From the NCBI GenBank assembly GCA_964346815.1, contig CAYFWF010000023.1, forward strand, positions 1 through 64,000: DNA of 64,000 nucleotides. The letters are read 5' to 3'. The notes beneath the pieces are model-generated. The model was not told where the DNA came from. It made no database searches and worked only from the letters and a program-made list of their open reading frames with translations. The stretch is from CAYFWF01 sp964346815. Lineage in GTDB: Bacteria; Acidobacteriota; Aminicenantia; Aminicenantales; Aminicenantaceae. The position numbers and the translations under genes were made by a program. This document shows positions 52,531-61,400 of this stretch, piece by piece (position 1 is the first letter of the stretch; each line of letters begins with the position of its first letter).

Positions 52531-52887
52531 TTATTCTTCACCTATCCAGCATCTTCCGAAACGTTCGAATGATGCTCTTATTTCTGCATCGCTTTTGGCT
52601 CTTCCCAGGTCTCTATCCAATCTGTTCAGGCATTTGGTGAATCGAACGGCTATAGATCTCAGGGAATCGTTATCAGGGAACGCTCTTATGAGTTCTTCGG
52701 TGGAATCGAATATGAAGGCTGCATCCAAACTGAACGGTGACAACTCCTGCAGCACCGCACTCACGAATTCTGCCTTTTGCATAAGATAAGAAGCGGTAAC
52801 CAGTGGATTTCTTTTTATGACTCCCTTCCATTGAAGATACAATTCCTTTTTAATGGCATTGGGTTTCCTGAGCCTTTCTTCTATCAA
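52531..52887 (-). CDS. Small protein of unknown function (118 residues)
   Basis: The start is TTG 52887, with AAAGGAG 7 bases upstream directly after the stop of the upstream frame, so the two look like one operon. The 118-residue product is mostly helical with no signal or membrane helix (KKELYLQWKGVIKRNPLVTASYLMQKAEFVSAVLQEL, then a second helical half ending FERFGRCWIGEE). I do not recognise it. The TTG start and lack of homology make it a moderate call, but the ribosome site and amino-acid composition look real. It faces away from the RiPP-like operon at 53411. Confidence 0.5.
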   Translation of the reverse strand: MIEERLRKPNAIKKELYLQWKGVIKRNPLVTASYLMQKAEFVSAVLQELSPFSLDAAFIFDSTEELIRAFPDNDSLRSIAVRFTKCLNRLDRDLGRAKSDAEIRASFERFGRCWIGEE

Positions 52888-52899
52888 TTTTGAACTCCT

Positions 52900-53115
52900 T
52901 TATACTGGATGAGAAAGGTGAGTTATCAATACGAAAGGATCGAAATAATAGGTAAGAGCTCCGCCTCGAGAGACCTTCTTTTGTTTAGAAAAACGGCTCC
53001 TCAACTTTGCGGTAAACTGCCTGAATGAGAACGCATCGCTTTTTTGAACATACTCAGCTATAAGAGATCCTAATGGAGACCGGGGAGAACACCCCCCTTT
53101 GGTTCCCATCACCAT
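52900..53115 (-). CDS. Small basic protein of unknown function
   Basis: The start could be ATG 53115 (MVMGTKGG) or ATG 53109; a TTG at 53130 extends it. The product is about 70 residues, basic in the middle (FTAKLRSRFSKQKK) and aromatic at the end (YYFDPFVLITHLSHPV). It has no recognisable domain. It lies 12 bases before the 118-residue gene, whose ribosome site begins at its stop, so both may be cotranscribed. It shares its upstream region with the 10-bp repeat array and the 53411 operon. It may be spurious. Confidence 0.35.
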   Translation of the reverse strand: MVMGTKGGCSPRSPLGSLIAEYVQKSDAFSFRQFTAKLRSRFSKQKKVSRGGALTYYFDPFVLITHLSHPV

Positions 53116-53229
53116 TCCCTGCTGCTGCAAAAGAGGCGTTTTCTTTCATCAGAAGCCCATTCAGCGAATATCCGTACTCACTCTTAATTTGTGTTCGTTT
53201 TTATAAAAAATCAAGGTTTCGAGCCAAAA

Positions 53230-53264
53230 TGGCACTTTATGGCATTTTTTGGCACATTATGGCA
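53230..53264 (+). repeat. Array of four 10-bp TGGCA direct repeats
   Basis: TGGCA begins at 53230, 53240, 53250 and 53260, each followed by a short A/T-rich stretch (CTTTA, TTTTT, CATTA, CTTAA). The period is exactly 10 bases. It lies in the 280-base divergent gap, 95-130 bases upstream of the -35 of the 53411 operon. It looks like an activator or iteron-type binding array. Confidence 0.55.
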
Positions 53265-53358
53265 CTTAATTTCCCTTTTTCTTTTGTATCTTCAGATATT
53301 GATCTTCCATCCAGAATGGGTGTTTATGGGATGTCGGGTTCCGTTCAAGTAGCGGTAT

Positions 53359-53387
53359 TTGACAAAACGTTCATAAATGGTAATAAT
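53359..53387 (+). promoter_or_regulatory. Promoter of the regulator/precursor/radical SAM operon
   Basis: TTGACA (53359-53364), a 17-base spacer and AATAAT (53382-53387; 5 of 6 consensus). The predicted start is near 53394, leaving a leader of about 17 bases with a GAGGGG ribosome site before ATG 53411. Confidence 0.6.
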
Positions 53388-53410
53388 TATAGAGCATCTG
53401 AGGGGCCGAA

Positions 53411-55219
53411 ATGAAGGAAAATGATGTCTTACAATCCTGGAAAGACATTTCCAAATACCTGGAGAGAGGGATAAGAACCTGTATTAGATGGGAAAGAGAG
53501 TTCGGATTGCCCGTCCACCGCATCGATGAGAAATCTCAAAGATCGAAGGTTTTTGCCTACAAATCGGAAATCGACTATTGGTTAAGGGAAAGGGCAAACC
53601 ATAGAAACAAAGAAAGGTCCGTCTGGAAAAACAAATGGATGATCACCGGATTGGTTTTAGGATTTTTCTTATTGTCCTCGATTTTTCTCTGGCTCTATTT
53701 CCTCAAAAGAACACCGATTTCTCCTCCCCCAGAACCGACAGTAGCAGTTTTTCCCTTTGAAAATCACAGCCCTTCAGAATATGAAGAATATTTTTCCGAG
53801 GGAATAACAAATGAAATCATAAGCAGTCTGATCAGATTGAACAAAATAAGAGTGGTCCATGCAGGTGAGGAAGGCCCATTTGAGAATACTGCTGAAAACA
53901 TGAAAGTGATCGGAAGGGGACTTAAAGCAGACTATTATCTATTCGGAGAAATCGAGAAGGATGGAGCCAAGATTCGAACAACAATAAGCTTGATCAGAGG
54001 CAAAGATAATAAAAGCCTATGGAACCAGGAGTATGATGCTGGCCAGGGGGAGATATTATCGGTTAAAGAGGATATCTGTCAAAAAGTTCACGAAAAGCTG
54101 GGCATTGGCGTGGGCGAAAACCTTCTTGTTGAATCAAACCGAGGATATACCAAAGATTATCGAGCCTATGATACTTATCTGAAGGGAAATTATATCTTGA
54201 ACAGAATCGTCGATCAGAATGACGATCCCTGGAAATTATGCCATGAAGGAAAATATTTTTTGGGGAGGTTGACACAGGAAAGCAACGAGCTGGCCATAAA
54301 CCTTTTCAATAAAGCTATCGAGATCGATAAGAGCTATGCTCTGGCTTATATCGGATTAGCTCATTGTTATGCACATTATGTAAACCTTGGATGGGACTCT
54401 GACACAAATTGGATAAACAAGGCAGAAATTCTTCTGAAAAAGGCGCAGGAAATATCACCTGACCTCGATGAGTATTACAGCACGCTGATCGAGATTTATC
54501 TGCTAAGAGAAGATTGTTTCCATGATGGAACAGGAAAGGCCGCTTTTTCCCTCGCCAATGAGGCGATTGAAAGATATCCCAACCACCCGCATTTGAACTC
54601 CATAGCCGGGTATTGTTATTTGACCAGATTCGGGGAAAATGGTGAGGAGGCTGATTTTGACAAAGCATTGGAATACAAGGAACGAGGCTTTGTTTTGAAT
54701 CCTTCAGCCGTAGACAATGTCAAGTTTGCAGAACTTCTCATGCTCAAGAGAGAATTTTATGAGGCCATAGATGTATGCAAATTTATAGAAGGTTCGGATT
54801 CTTCCCTGATTACCAAATCTATGCTCGGAGAAATTTATTACTATTCCGGTCTACTGGATAAAAGCAGGGAGGTTTTTCAACATCTCGATTTTCCTTTGAA
54901 TTATAAAATATACTCTCTCTTTTTTTTGGCGATGATTGCGGCCCAAAGAGGAGAGATTCAAGAGGCTTTGAGTATGGTCAGAAAAATTGAGACGTTGAAA
55001 CCCAAGGAGTATGGAGATTTTGATGAATCGGTGAGACTGGCTTCCGTATATTTTGGAATTGGAGACAAAGAATCCGGTTATGAAAACCTCGAATCTTTTT
55101 TTGCCGATGCATACACCGAAAAGGAAAAATACATCAAATTGAGATACATGGAGATAGACAGGAATTTTGACATAGTTAGAAATGAAGAAAGATTTAAAAA
55201 AATTACAGGGGGAGGATAA
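53411..55219 (+). CDS. Membrane-anchored HTH regulator with TolB-like and TPR domains
   Basis: The 602-residue protein has an N-terminal helix-turn-helix of the excisionase/MerR-like type (about 5-60; LQSWKDISKYLERGIRTCIRWEREFGLPVHR, then VFAYKSEIDYWLRER). One membrane helix follows at about 76-98. A TolB/FlgO-like domain (VAVFPFENHSPSEYEEYFSEGITNEI, about 112-235) precedes TPR repeats to the end. The DNA-binding half would be cytoplasmic and the sensor half periplasmic, a one-component transmembrane regulator. The TolB-TPR half is shared with the kinases in this window, here with HTH in place of the kinase. Its last codons (GGGGGAGGA) are also the ribosome site of the precursor gene, whose ATG is 2 bases after the stop. 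It therefore probably controls or senses the modified peptide. Confidence 0.85.
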   Translation: MKENDVLQSWKDISKYLERGIRTCIRWEREFGLPVHRIDEKSQRSKVFAYKSEIDYWLRERANHRNKERSVWKNKWMITGLVLGFFLLSSIFLWLYFLKRTPISPPPEPTVAVFPFENHSPSEYEEYFSEGITNEIISSLIRLNKIRVVHAGEEGPFENTAENMKVIGRGLKADYYLFGEIEKDGAKIRTTISLIRGKDNKSLWNQEYDAGQGEILSVKEDICQKVHEKLGIGVGENLLVESNRGYTKDYRAYDTYLKGNYILNRIVDQNDDPWKLCHEGKYFLGRLTQESNELAINLFNKAIEIDKSYALAYIGLAHCYAHYVNLGWDSDTNWINKAEILLKKAQEISPDLDEYYSTLIEIYLLREDCFHDGTGKAAFSLANEAIERYPNHPHLNSIAGYCYLTRFGENGEEADFDKALEYKERGFVLNPSAVDNVKFAELLMLKREFYEAIDVCKFIEGSDSSLITKSMLGEIYYYSGLLDKSREVFQHLDFPLNYKIYSLFFLAMIAAQRGEIQEALSMVRKIETLKPKEYGDFDESVRLASVYFGIGDKESGYENLESFFADAYTEKEKYIKLRYMEIDRNFDIVRNEERFKKITGGG

Positions 55220-55220
55220 A

Positions 55221-55427
55221 ATGGCAAAAAGCAAAAGGATCAGCGTAACGCCTAATGTCAAAAAGTGTCTTGAGCACTTGAAAGCCGCTGTCAAAGCTTT
55301 ACCTGAAGGTGAGTTGAAAGAAAACGCAGAAGGCGCCATCGTTTACCTGTCACGTACCTTCCAAGGAAAGCCGCAGCCTGGGAAAGGAGCCACTTGTCCT
55401 GGCGGAACGCGATTAATAGCATCGTAA
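55221..55427 (+). CDS. Putative RiPP precursor peptide (68 residues)
   Basis: ATG 55221 (MAKSKRISVTPNVKKC) has GGGGGAGG 5 bases upstream, inside the end of the regulator gene. A longer frame from 55182 is rejected because it runs inside that gene. The product is a charged, helical N-terminal part with Cys16 (residues 1-48), like a leader, followed by a Gly/Pro-rich C-terminus. That C-terminus, GKPQPGKGATCPGGTRLIAS, has the second Cys (59) flanked by Thr, Pro and Gly. It has no signal peptide and no similarity I recognise. The next gene encodes a SPASM radical SAM enzyme, so this is likely its substrate. The core, the modification and any cleavage site are inferred, not shown. Confidence 0.6.
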   Translation: MAKSKRISVTPNVKKCLEHLKAAVKALPEGELKENAEGAIVYLSRTFQGKPQPGKGATCPGGTRLIAS

Positions 55428-55448
55428 GTAAATTTTTATTATTGATAT

Positions 55449-55478
55449 CAGGAATTTCTTTCCTGCCCGCTTCTTTTT
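55449..55478 (+). terminator. Hairpin with T-run between precursor and maturase genes
   Basis: CAGGAA and TTCCTG form a perfect 6-bp stem with a 5-base loop (55449-55465). After CCCGC comes the T-rich run TTCTTTTT (55471-55478). It is weak as a full terminator but well placed as an attenuator that would make more precursor than maturase message. Confidence 0.4.
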
Positions 55479-55484
55479 GACAAA

Positions 55485-56578
55485 TTGAAAATTCGAAGCC
55501 TCACCTTTGTGGTTACCGAAAACTGTAATTTTGACTGTACCTATTGTTACAAGAAAAAATGTAAAGACTCCTTGAATTTCGCCTCGGTCAAGAAGGCGAT
55601 GGTTTTTTTTTGCCTTTTTTGACCGATCGTTACAACATCAATTTCTATGGAGGAGAACCGCTTCTCTGCATAGATCTGATAAAACAGACATTATCATTCC
55701 TGGATAAAAAAAATAAAAAGTTCAACAAAGCGGCCCAATATTCCATTACCACAAATGGCAGTTTGATGACGAAAGAAACAGCCCGAACTTTCTCTCAGCA
55801 TAGTTTTTCTGTTGTATTCAGTTTCGACGGTTTGGCCCAGAATATCCAAAGAAAGCAGGGCAGTCTAGAAGGAGCTGTTTCTCATATTAAAGAACTCTTG
55901 AAACTCCAGAATGTCCGTCTCGAGATCAACAGCGTCTTTACTCCAGGGACTGCGGACTACATATCAGAATCCATGGCTTTCATAATGGAGCTTGGCGCAA
56001 AAAACATAAATTTGTCTCTTTCCCTCCTACGGCCCTGGAGCCGGCTTTCTCTTGAACGATTAAAGGGAGAAATGGAGAAGGTAAGAAAGGTTCTTATCTC
56101 TCATTATAGAAAATCGGAGGAGATTCCAGTGATGGATTTCAGGAAAGATGATTCAGAAGGATGTTTTTACTGCGCGGGAGGCCAGGACAGGCTGGCTGTT
56201 ACTTCAAAGGAGCATATCTGGGGATGCGATGTGTTCGCTGATTATCTTGGAGGAAAGGAAAATTCTTCAGAATATCAGAGGTATTTCTTCGGAAGTTTGG
56301 ATTCTTTCGCTAAAAACCATGAAAAAATCTTTCCAAGGATTTCCTCGAATTATGCCAGGTTATCGATGGATCATTTCAGGAGTGCAGGTATGGAATGCCT
56401 GTTCTGCGCACAACTGGAGAAATGCATGGTTTGTCCTGTTGCGGCAGCTTTTGCTGGATCTGTGATTGGCGAGATTCCTGCCTTCGTCTGTGAAATTCAA
56501 AAAATAAGAATCAGGGAAAAGCAAAAGTTCTGGGAAGAAATCCAGAGAATACAAAAATCTTCAATACCCGATGGCTGA
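55485..56578 (+). CDS. Radical SAM/SPASM peptide maturase, frameshifted at a T9 run
   Basis: The N-terminal part (from TTG 55485; start uncertain) holds the cluster motif CNFDCTYC and then Y-K-K-K. At 55603-55611 nine T residues carry the frame into TGA 55620-55622. The rest of the enzyme continues in the -1 frame (LPFLTDRYNINFYGGEPLL) to TGA 56578. Adding one T restores a single protein of about 364 residues. The later parts show the GGEP-like motif, a TTNGSL stretch and a C-terminal SPASM-type region. Its cysteine set includes C-x-x-C (CFYCAGG), WGCDVFAD and C-x-x-C-x-x-x-x-x-C-x-x-C-P (CLFCAQLEKCMVCP), then a last FVCEI. It would install a radical modification on the 68-residue peptide. 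Frameshift, slippage and sequencing error are all possible. Confidence 0.75.
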
Positions 56579-58279
56579 GCCTCGAGAACGCCTGTCTGCA
56601 GCTCCATAATAGATTCCTGTTTCTGGGTCGATCAGGATGCTGTGGGCATCTCCCTGTCTCCAGGAGCGGGAACTCCTGATGGTGTGGCCCATGGTTCTGA
56701 GCGATTCGATCACTTCCTCGGGAAGGCCTTCTCTCTCCAGCCTCAGTCGATCCGGCATCCACTCATGGTCCATTCTGGGGGCATCCACAGCATCCTGGAT
56801 CGGCATGTCGAAATCGATAACATTGACCACCACATTCAAAACGGTATTGATGATGGTTCGGCCTCCGGGGCTGCCGGTAATCATAATCACGCGGCCATCT
56901 TTACAAATTATAGTCGGAGTCATAGAGCTGAGCATCCTCTTGTGGGGCTCGATGAGATTGGGCTCTGTACCGATCAAGCCTTTGTCATCCGTGTATCCGG
57001 GTGTTGTATTGAAATCGTCCATCTCGTTGTTCAGCAGGATTCCCGTCCCTTCGGCCACTACTCCTGATCCGAAACCGCCGTTCAGGGTGTAAGTTGTCGC
57101 CACGGCCAAGCCTTTCTGGTCTATGACCGAGTAGTGGGTGGTTTCTTCCGCTTTTTCGAGAGTGAGAATTTCTTGACCCATTTTTCTGCTCGGAACCACG
57201 CTGTTTGGATCGATCTTATATCGGATTTCCTCAGTATGTTTCTTGGATGTCAATCGCTCGACCGGCACTTCGACAAAATCCGTATCACCCATGTATTTGG
57301 CTCTGTCGAAGTAAGCAAATTTCATGGTTTCTGCGATCAAGTGCAGAGTCTCAGGGGCATATCGTTCCCTTTGCCCTAGATTATAACCTTCAAGAATGTT
57401 CAACATTTCAATCAAGATCGTTCCACCCGAACTGGGGGGAGGCATGGAAATGATTCGATATCCATGATAGGTTCCTGTGACGGGTTTCCTTACGAATGAC
57501 TTGTAGCTGCCGAGGTCTTCCTTCGTGATCAAACCCCCGTGCTTTTTCATGTCCTGGGCGATCGATTTTGCAATCTCTCCTTTATAGAAGGCGTCAGAGC
57601 CATGTTCGGCGATCAGCTTCAGAGACCTGGCGAGGTCTTTCTGGATGAAAATGTCTCCCTCTTTGAATTCCGATCCGTCAGGTTTGGAGAAAATACGGAA
57701 AAATTCTTCGGTACCATGTTTGAACCTTTTCTTCAGCCAGTTGAACGAATCTGCCCTTCTCTTGTTCAGCTCGAATCCTTTCTCTGCCAGCTCTATGGCA
57801 GGCCCGATAACATCTCCCCATTTCAGGCTTCCATATTTTTCCATGGCAAGCTCGAAACCTTTTAAGGTCCCTGGCACTCCGACGGCAAGATGCCCGAAAA
57901 GACTCTTCTCTTTGACATACTCTCCCTCATCATCGAGGTACATATCGGCAGCCGCGCGCCCCGGAGCTATCTCACGAAAATCCAGTGCAACGGCTTCCTT
58001 TGTTTCGGGGAATCGGATGATCATGAATCCGCCCCCACCGATGTTTCCTGCTGAGGGATAAGTGACAGCCAGAGCAAAGCCGACCGCCACGGCGGCATCC
58101 ACCGCATTTCCGCCTTTTTTGAGAATCTCTATGCCGATCCGGGATGCGTATTCATCCACCGAGACGACCATTCCGTTTTTGCCTGTGGCAGCAGCGTTAT
58201 CTGCTGAGGCACCGGGAAACGGATGAGTTAACAGGATCAGAATGATAAAGAGGCGAAAGACTCTCCATTTTTTTTGCAT
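56561..58279 (-). CDS. ggt: Gamma-glutamyltransferase, exported
   Basis: Gamma-glutamyltransferase hydrolyses or transfers the gamma-glutamyl group of glutathione-like thiols and peptides in the periplasm. The start is ATG 58279 (MQKKWRVFRLF), with GGAAAGAGAG upstream. A longer frame lacks a site. The 572-residue precursor has a signal peptide ending GASADN. The first part shows the family features GGNAVDAAVAVGFALAVTYPSAGNIGGGGFM and R-E-I-A-P. The autocatalytic cleavage site and Thr nucleophile are in EETTHYSVID (near residue 390). GGRTII occurs in the small subunit. It is convergent with the radical SAM gene and overlaps its end by 18 bases, so joint regulation is unlikely. Confidence 0.93.
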   Translation of the reverse strand: MQKKWRVFRLFIILILLTHPFPGASADNAAATGKNGMVVSVDEYASRIGIEILKKGGNAVDAAVAVGFALAVTYPSAGNIGGGGFMIIRFPETKEAVALDFREIAPGRAAADMYLDDEGEYVKEKSLFGHLAVGVPGTLKGFELAMEKYGSLKWGDVIGPAIELAEKGFELNKRRADSFNWLKKRFKHGTEEFFRIFSKPDGSEFKEGDIFIQKDLARSLKLIAEHGSDAFYKGEIAKSIAQDMKKHGGLITKEDLGSYKSFVRKPVTGTYHGYRIISMPPPSSGGTILIEMLNILEGYNLGQRERYAPETLHLIAETMKFAYFDRAKYMGDTDFVEVPVERLTSKKHTEEIRYKIDPNSVVPSRKMGQEILTLEKAEETTHYSVIDQKGLAVATTYTLNGGFGSGVVAEGTGILLNNEMDDFNTTPGYTDDKGLIGTEPNLIEPHKRMLSSMTPTIICKDGRVIMITGSPGGRTIINTVLNVVVNVIDFDMPIQDAVDAPRMDHEWMPDRLRLEREGLPEEVIESLRTMGHTIRSSRSWRQGDAHSILIDPETGIYYGAADRRSRGSAIGY

Positions 58280-58461
58280 GCTTAGACTCTCTTTCCTTAA
58301 AACGCTCGATAGTATTATATTTAATGCAGCCGGTTTTTTATAGATAGATAATGATTTATTCGGTGTTCTTTCCATGACGATTTCACCAGAGCCCAGACCA
58401 ATTAGCCAGGATCATTCACGAGTCAAGTGGTTGGGAAACCATCTGGAATGAATTGCCGGAA

Positions 58462-61400
58462 TCATTTTCTCAAGCCGGCAATTCTCTTCTTTGCATCCTC
58501 TACTTCGGTCAGGCCAGGGTCAGCATCCTTCCACAGGTCGAGGAATTTCTCGTAGTGCTCGACGGCTTTGGCTGTATTGCCCTGTTGTTCGTGGATCTTG
58601 CCGAGCATGTAGAAGCTCTTTACATACCCATCTCCGTATCTTCTGATACCGGTGGGGCAGGTTATGATCTTTTCATATTCTGCGGCAGCCTTTTCTGGAT
58701 TTCCGGCCCTGTAGTAAGCCATTGCCAACGAATCCAGTTCCGATTTGAAATAATAGGGATCTAAAGACATGGCTTTCTCTATGAACTCTATAGCTCTTTC
58801 ATAATCTCCATTCTCGAGGGCTATCCTACCCTCAAGGTGATAATACAGGCGGATACTTCTTTTGTTCAAAGATTTTTCGCACAATACCCTGAGTTCCTCG
58901 GCAGCCTTATGAGCCTCTTCCAATGATCCCTTCTGGGCAAGAGTCCGGCCCTTGGTGAATACCGCCTGTCTTTCCAGGTTCCAATCCTCTAATTCAAGGG
59001 CAATTCTCTTAGTTGTATTGATTTTTTCGAGCGCCTCTTCATGACGTCGCACTCTCATCAATTTATTTCCATGTTGGAGTGAAGTATATCCTTCCCACAC
59101 TTTTTGCCCTGCTTTTTGTACCAGTTCGGTGTGCTGCTCCATGTATTCCTTCGAAGTTTCAAATCTCCCCAGAAAAAGGTTAAGATCGGTTAAGTTCAAT
59201 AGGCCATAGAAATTGGATACAGGATCGCTTTCCGAGAGCAGTTTTTTGTATTCCCTCTCCGCATTGGACATATCTCCTTTGCAGAGAAAAATATGTCCTT
59301 TGATGCGAAAGTTTTGATTATGGGTTGGATTAAGAACCAGAGCTTTATCGACCTCTTGAAGGGCAAGATCATAATTCCCTTCTTGCAGGTGGATTCTGGC
59401 CAGAGCCCAGCGTAAGGCTGCATGGTCAGAAAATTTTTTCTGATACTCCAAGATTACCTGTTTGGCCTGAGCAAATAGTCCTTGCATTCTCAAGACTCTT
59501 GCCAGATTTGCTGTCGGAAGAAAGTCGGCATATTCCCCTTTCTGAGCTTCGGAGTATAACTCTGCTGCCTTATCAAATTCTTCGAGGTCTTCATACAGCA
59601 GGGCCAGATTATTACTGCCGCTTCTATCATCGGGATAAAGCTCCAATAATTTCTTGTAAGCCTGGATGGATTCATCATAGGTTTTTTCCGATATGCGGTA
59701 GAATTCGGCTTTATTCCGGTAGAGCTCTCTGTCGGATACCCGATCGCTCAGTTCGAAAGCCTTCTGGACGAATCTGTCTCCTTCTGTGTAATATCCCATG
59801 TTGTAGTAGGCCATGGCCATGGACCTGTAGGCGGTCGCGAATCCGGAATCCACGGAAGTGGCCTTTTCGTACAACTGGACAGCCTGGCGGTAATCGCCTG
59901 CATCGAAGTATTTCGTTGCCTCGATGTAGTATTTGTAAGCCTCGGGCGAACTCGTCGTGATCTGCCCGACATCCCTATCGATGTCACTGGCGATGGATTC
60001 GGATGTGAATTGGAAATTTTTCTTGATTCTTCTGGTCAGCTCATCGACCATGGCAAAGAAGCTCTCCTGGCCTTTCCCTTCCACGTTTTCAGACCCGATG
60101 AGTGTTCCTGTACTTGCGTCCTGAAGCGTGATATCCAGCCTGAAGTTTTCCCCTGCCCTTGCATAGGCCCCCTGCAGTACGTGTTCGACCCCTCCCTTTT
60201 TCGCCACCTCTTTCAAGTCGCTGAAAGAGTAACTGCTTGCCTCTGCCAGGTTCATATCCGAAAGAATATGGAAGAGGCGGTCCCGGCTCAGTATGACCAG
60301 ATGTTTCGACTGAGAGAGATCGGCGATCAGCAGCTCGGCAAGGGCTTTTCTCCAGTGATCCAGGCTTTTATCGCCGGTGTTGTTCTCGAAATACATCACA
60401 GCAAGAGAAGGCTTATCTGAGGGTGTTATGGAAGCGGCTTCCTTTTTGGGCAAAAGCTGCCAAATAACGATAGCAGCTATCACAATCCCGATGATGACGA
60501 GTGAAGGAATAAAGGCTTTTTTGAGGCTGAACTGAACGGTAATCTCTCTCGATGTGAGGGGCTTTCTTTCTGGCATAATTCTTTCTGTAGTTGGGATGCC
60601 TTTTTCGATGTTCTCCAGTTCGGATCTCACTTCGCCTGCACTCTGGTATCTTTTCTCCTTCTCTTTCTCCAGACATCTCATGATCACACCATCGAGCTCA
60701 TCGGAAATCTGGGTGTTCAACTCTTTCGGATTCTGGGGCATCTCGCCTTTGTGCTTCATCCCGATGGTGAACGGTGTATCTCCTTCAAAAGGCAGCTTTC
60801 CTGTGACCATCTCATACAGGATGACCCCCAGGGAATAGATGTCAGACCGCTGATCGACTTCCTTTCCTTCCACCTGTTCTGGACTCATGTACTCCGGAGT
60901 CCCGATCATCACTCCAGCGCCTGTTATGCCCTTCGCTTCAAGGGACCGGGCGATCCCAAAATCCATGATCCTCACATTCCCTTCTTTATCGATCATGATA
61001 TTGTTGGACTTCAAATCCCGATGCACGACGCCTAACCTGTGAGCTTCGGCCAATCCTTCGCAGATCTGTTTGGATATGGCAATGGATTTTCCTATGGGCA
61101 GTTGACCGATACGTCTGACCAAACTCCTCAAATCTTCACCGGGAACATACTCCATGGTGATGAACTGTGTTCCCTGGTCTTCGCCCAGATCGAACATCTG
61201 ACAGATGTTCTTGTGACGGATCTTGCGGGTCAGCCGGAGCTCGTTGCTGAATCTTTCGATCGTCTTTTTGTCTTTGGCGATCTCGGGCTTGATGAGCTTC
61301 AGGGCGATCTTTTCTCTAATCTTGGTGTCGTGAACCTTGTAGACCTTTCCCATCCCGCCTTTTCCCAGCTCCTCGATGATCTGGTACCTGCCGGCAAAGG

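Noticed and set aside
53230..53264. Sigma-54 promoter suggested by TGGCAC elements
   Set aside because: The GG to GC spacing does not fit -24/-12 and the elements recur at 10-base intervals, so a protein-binding array is the better reading.
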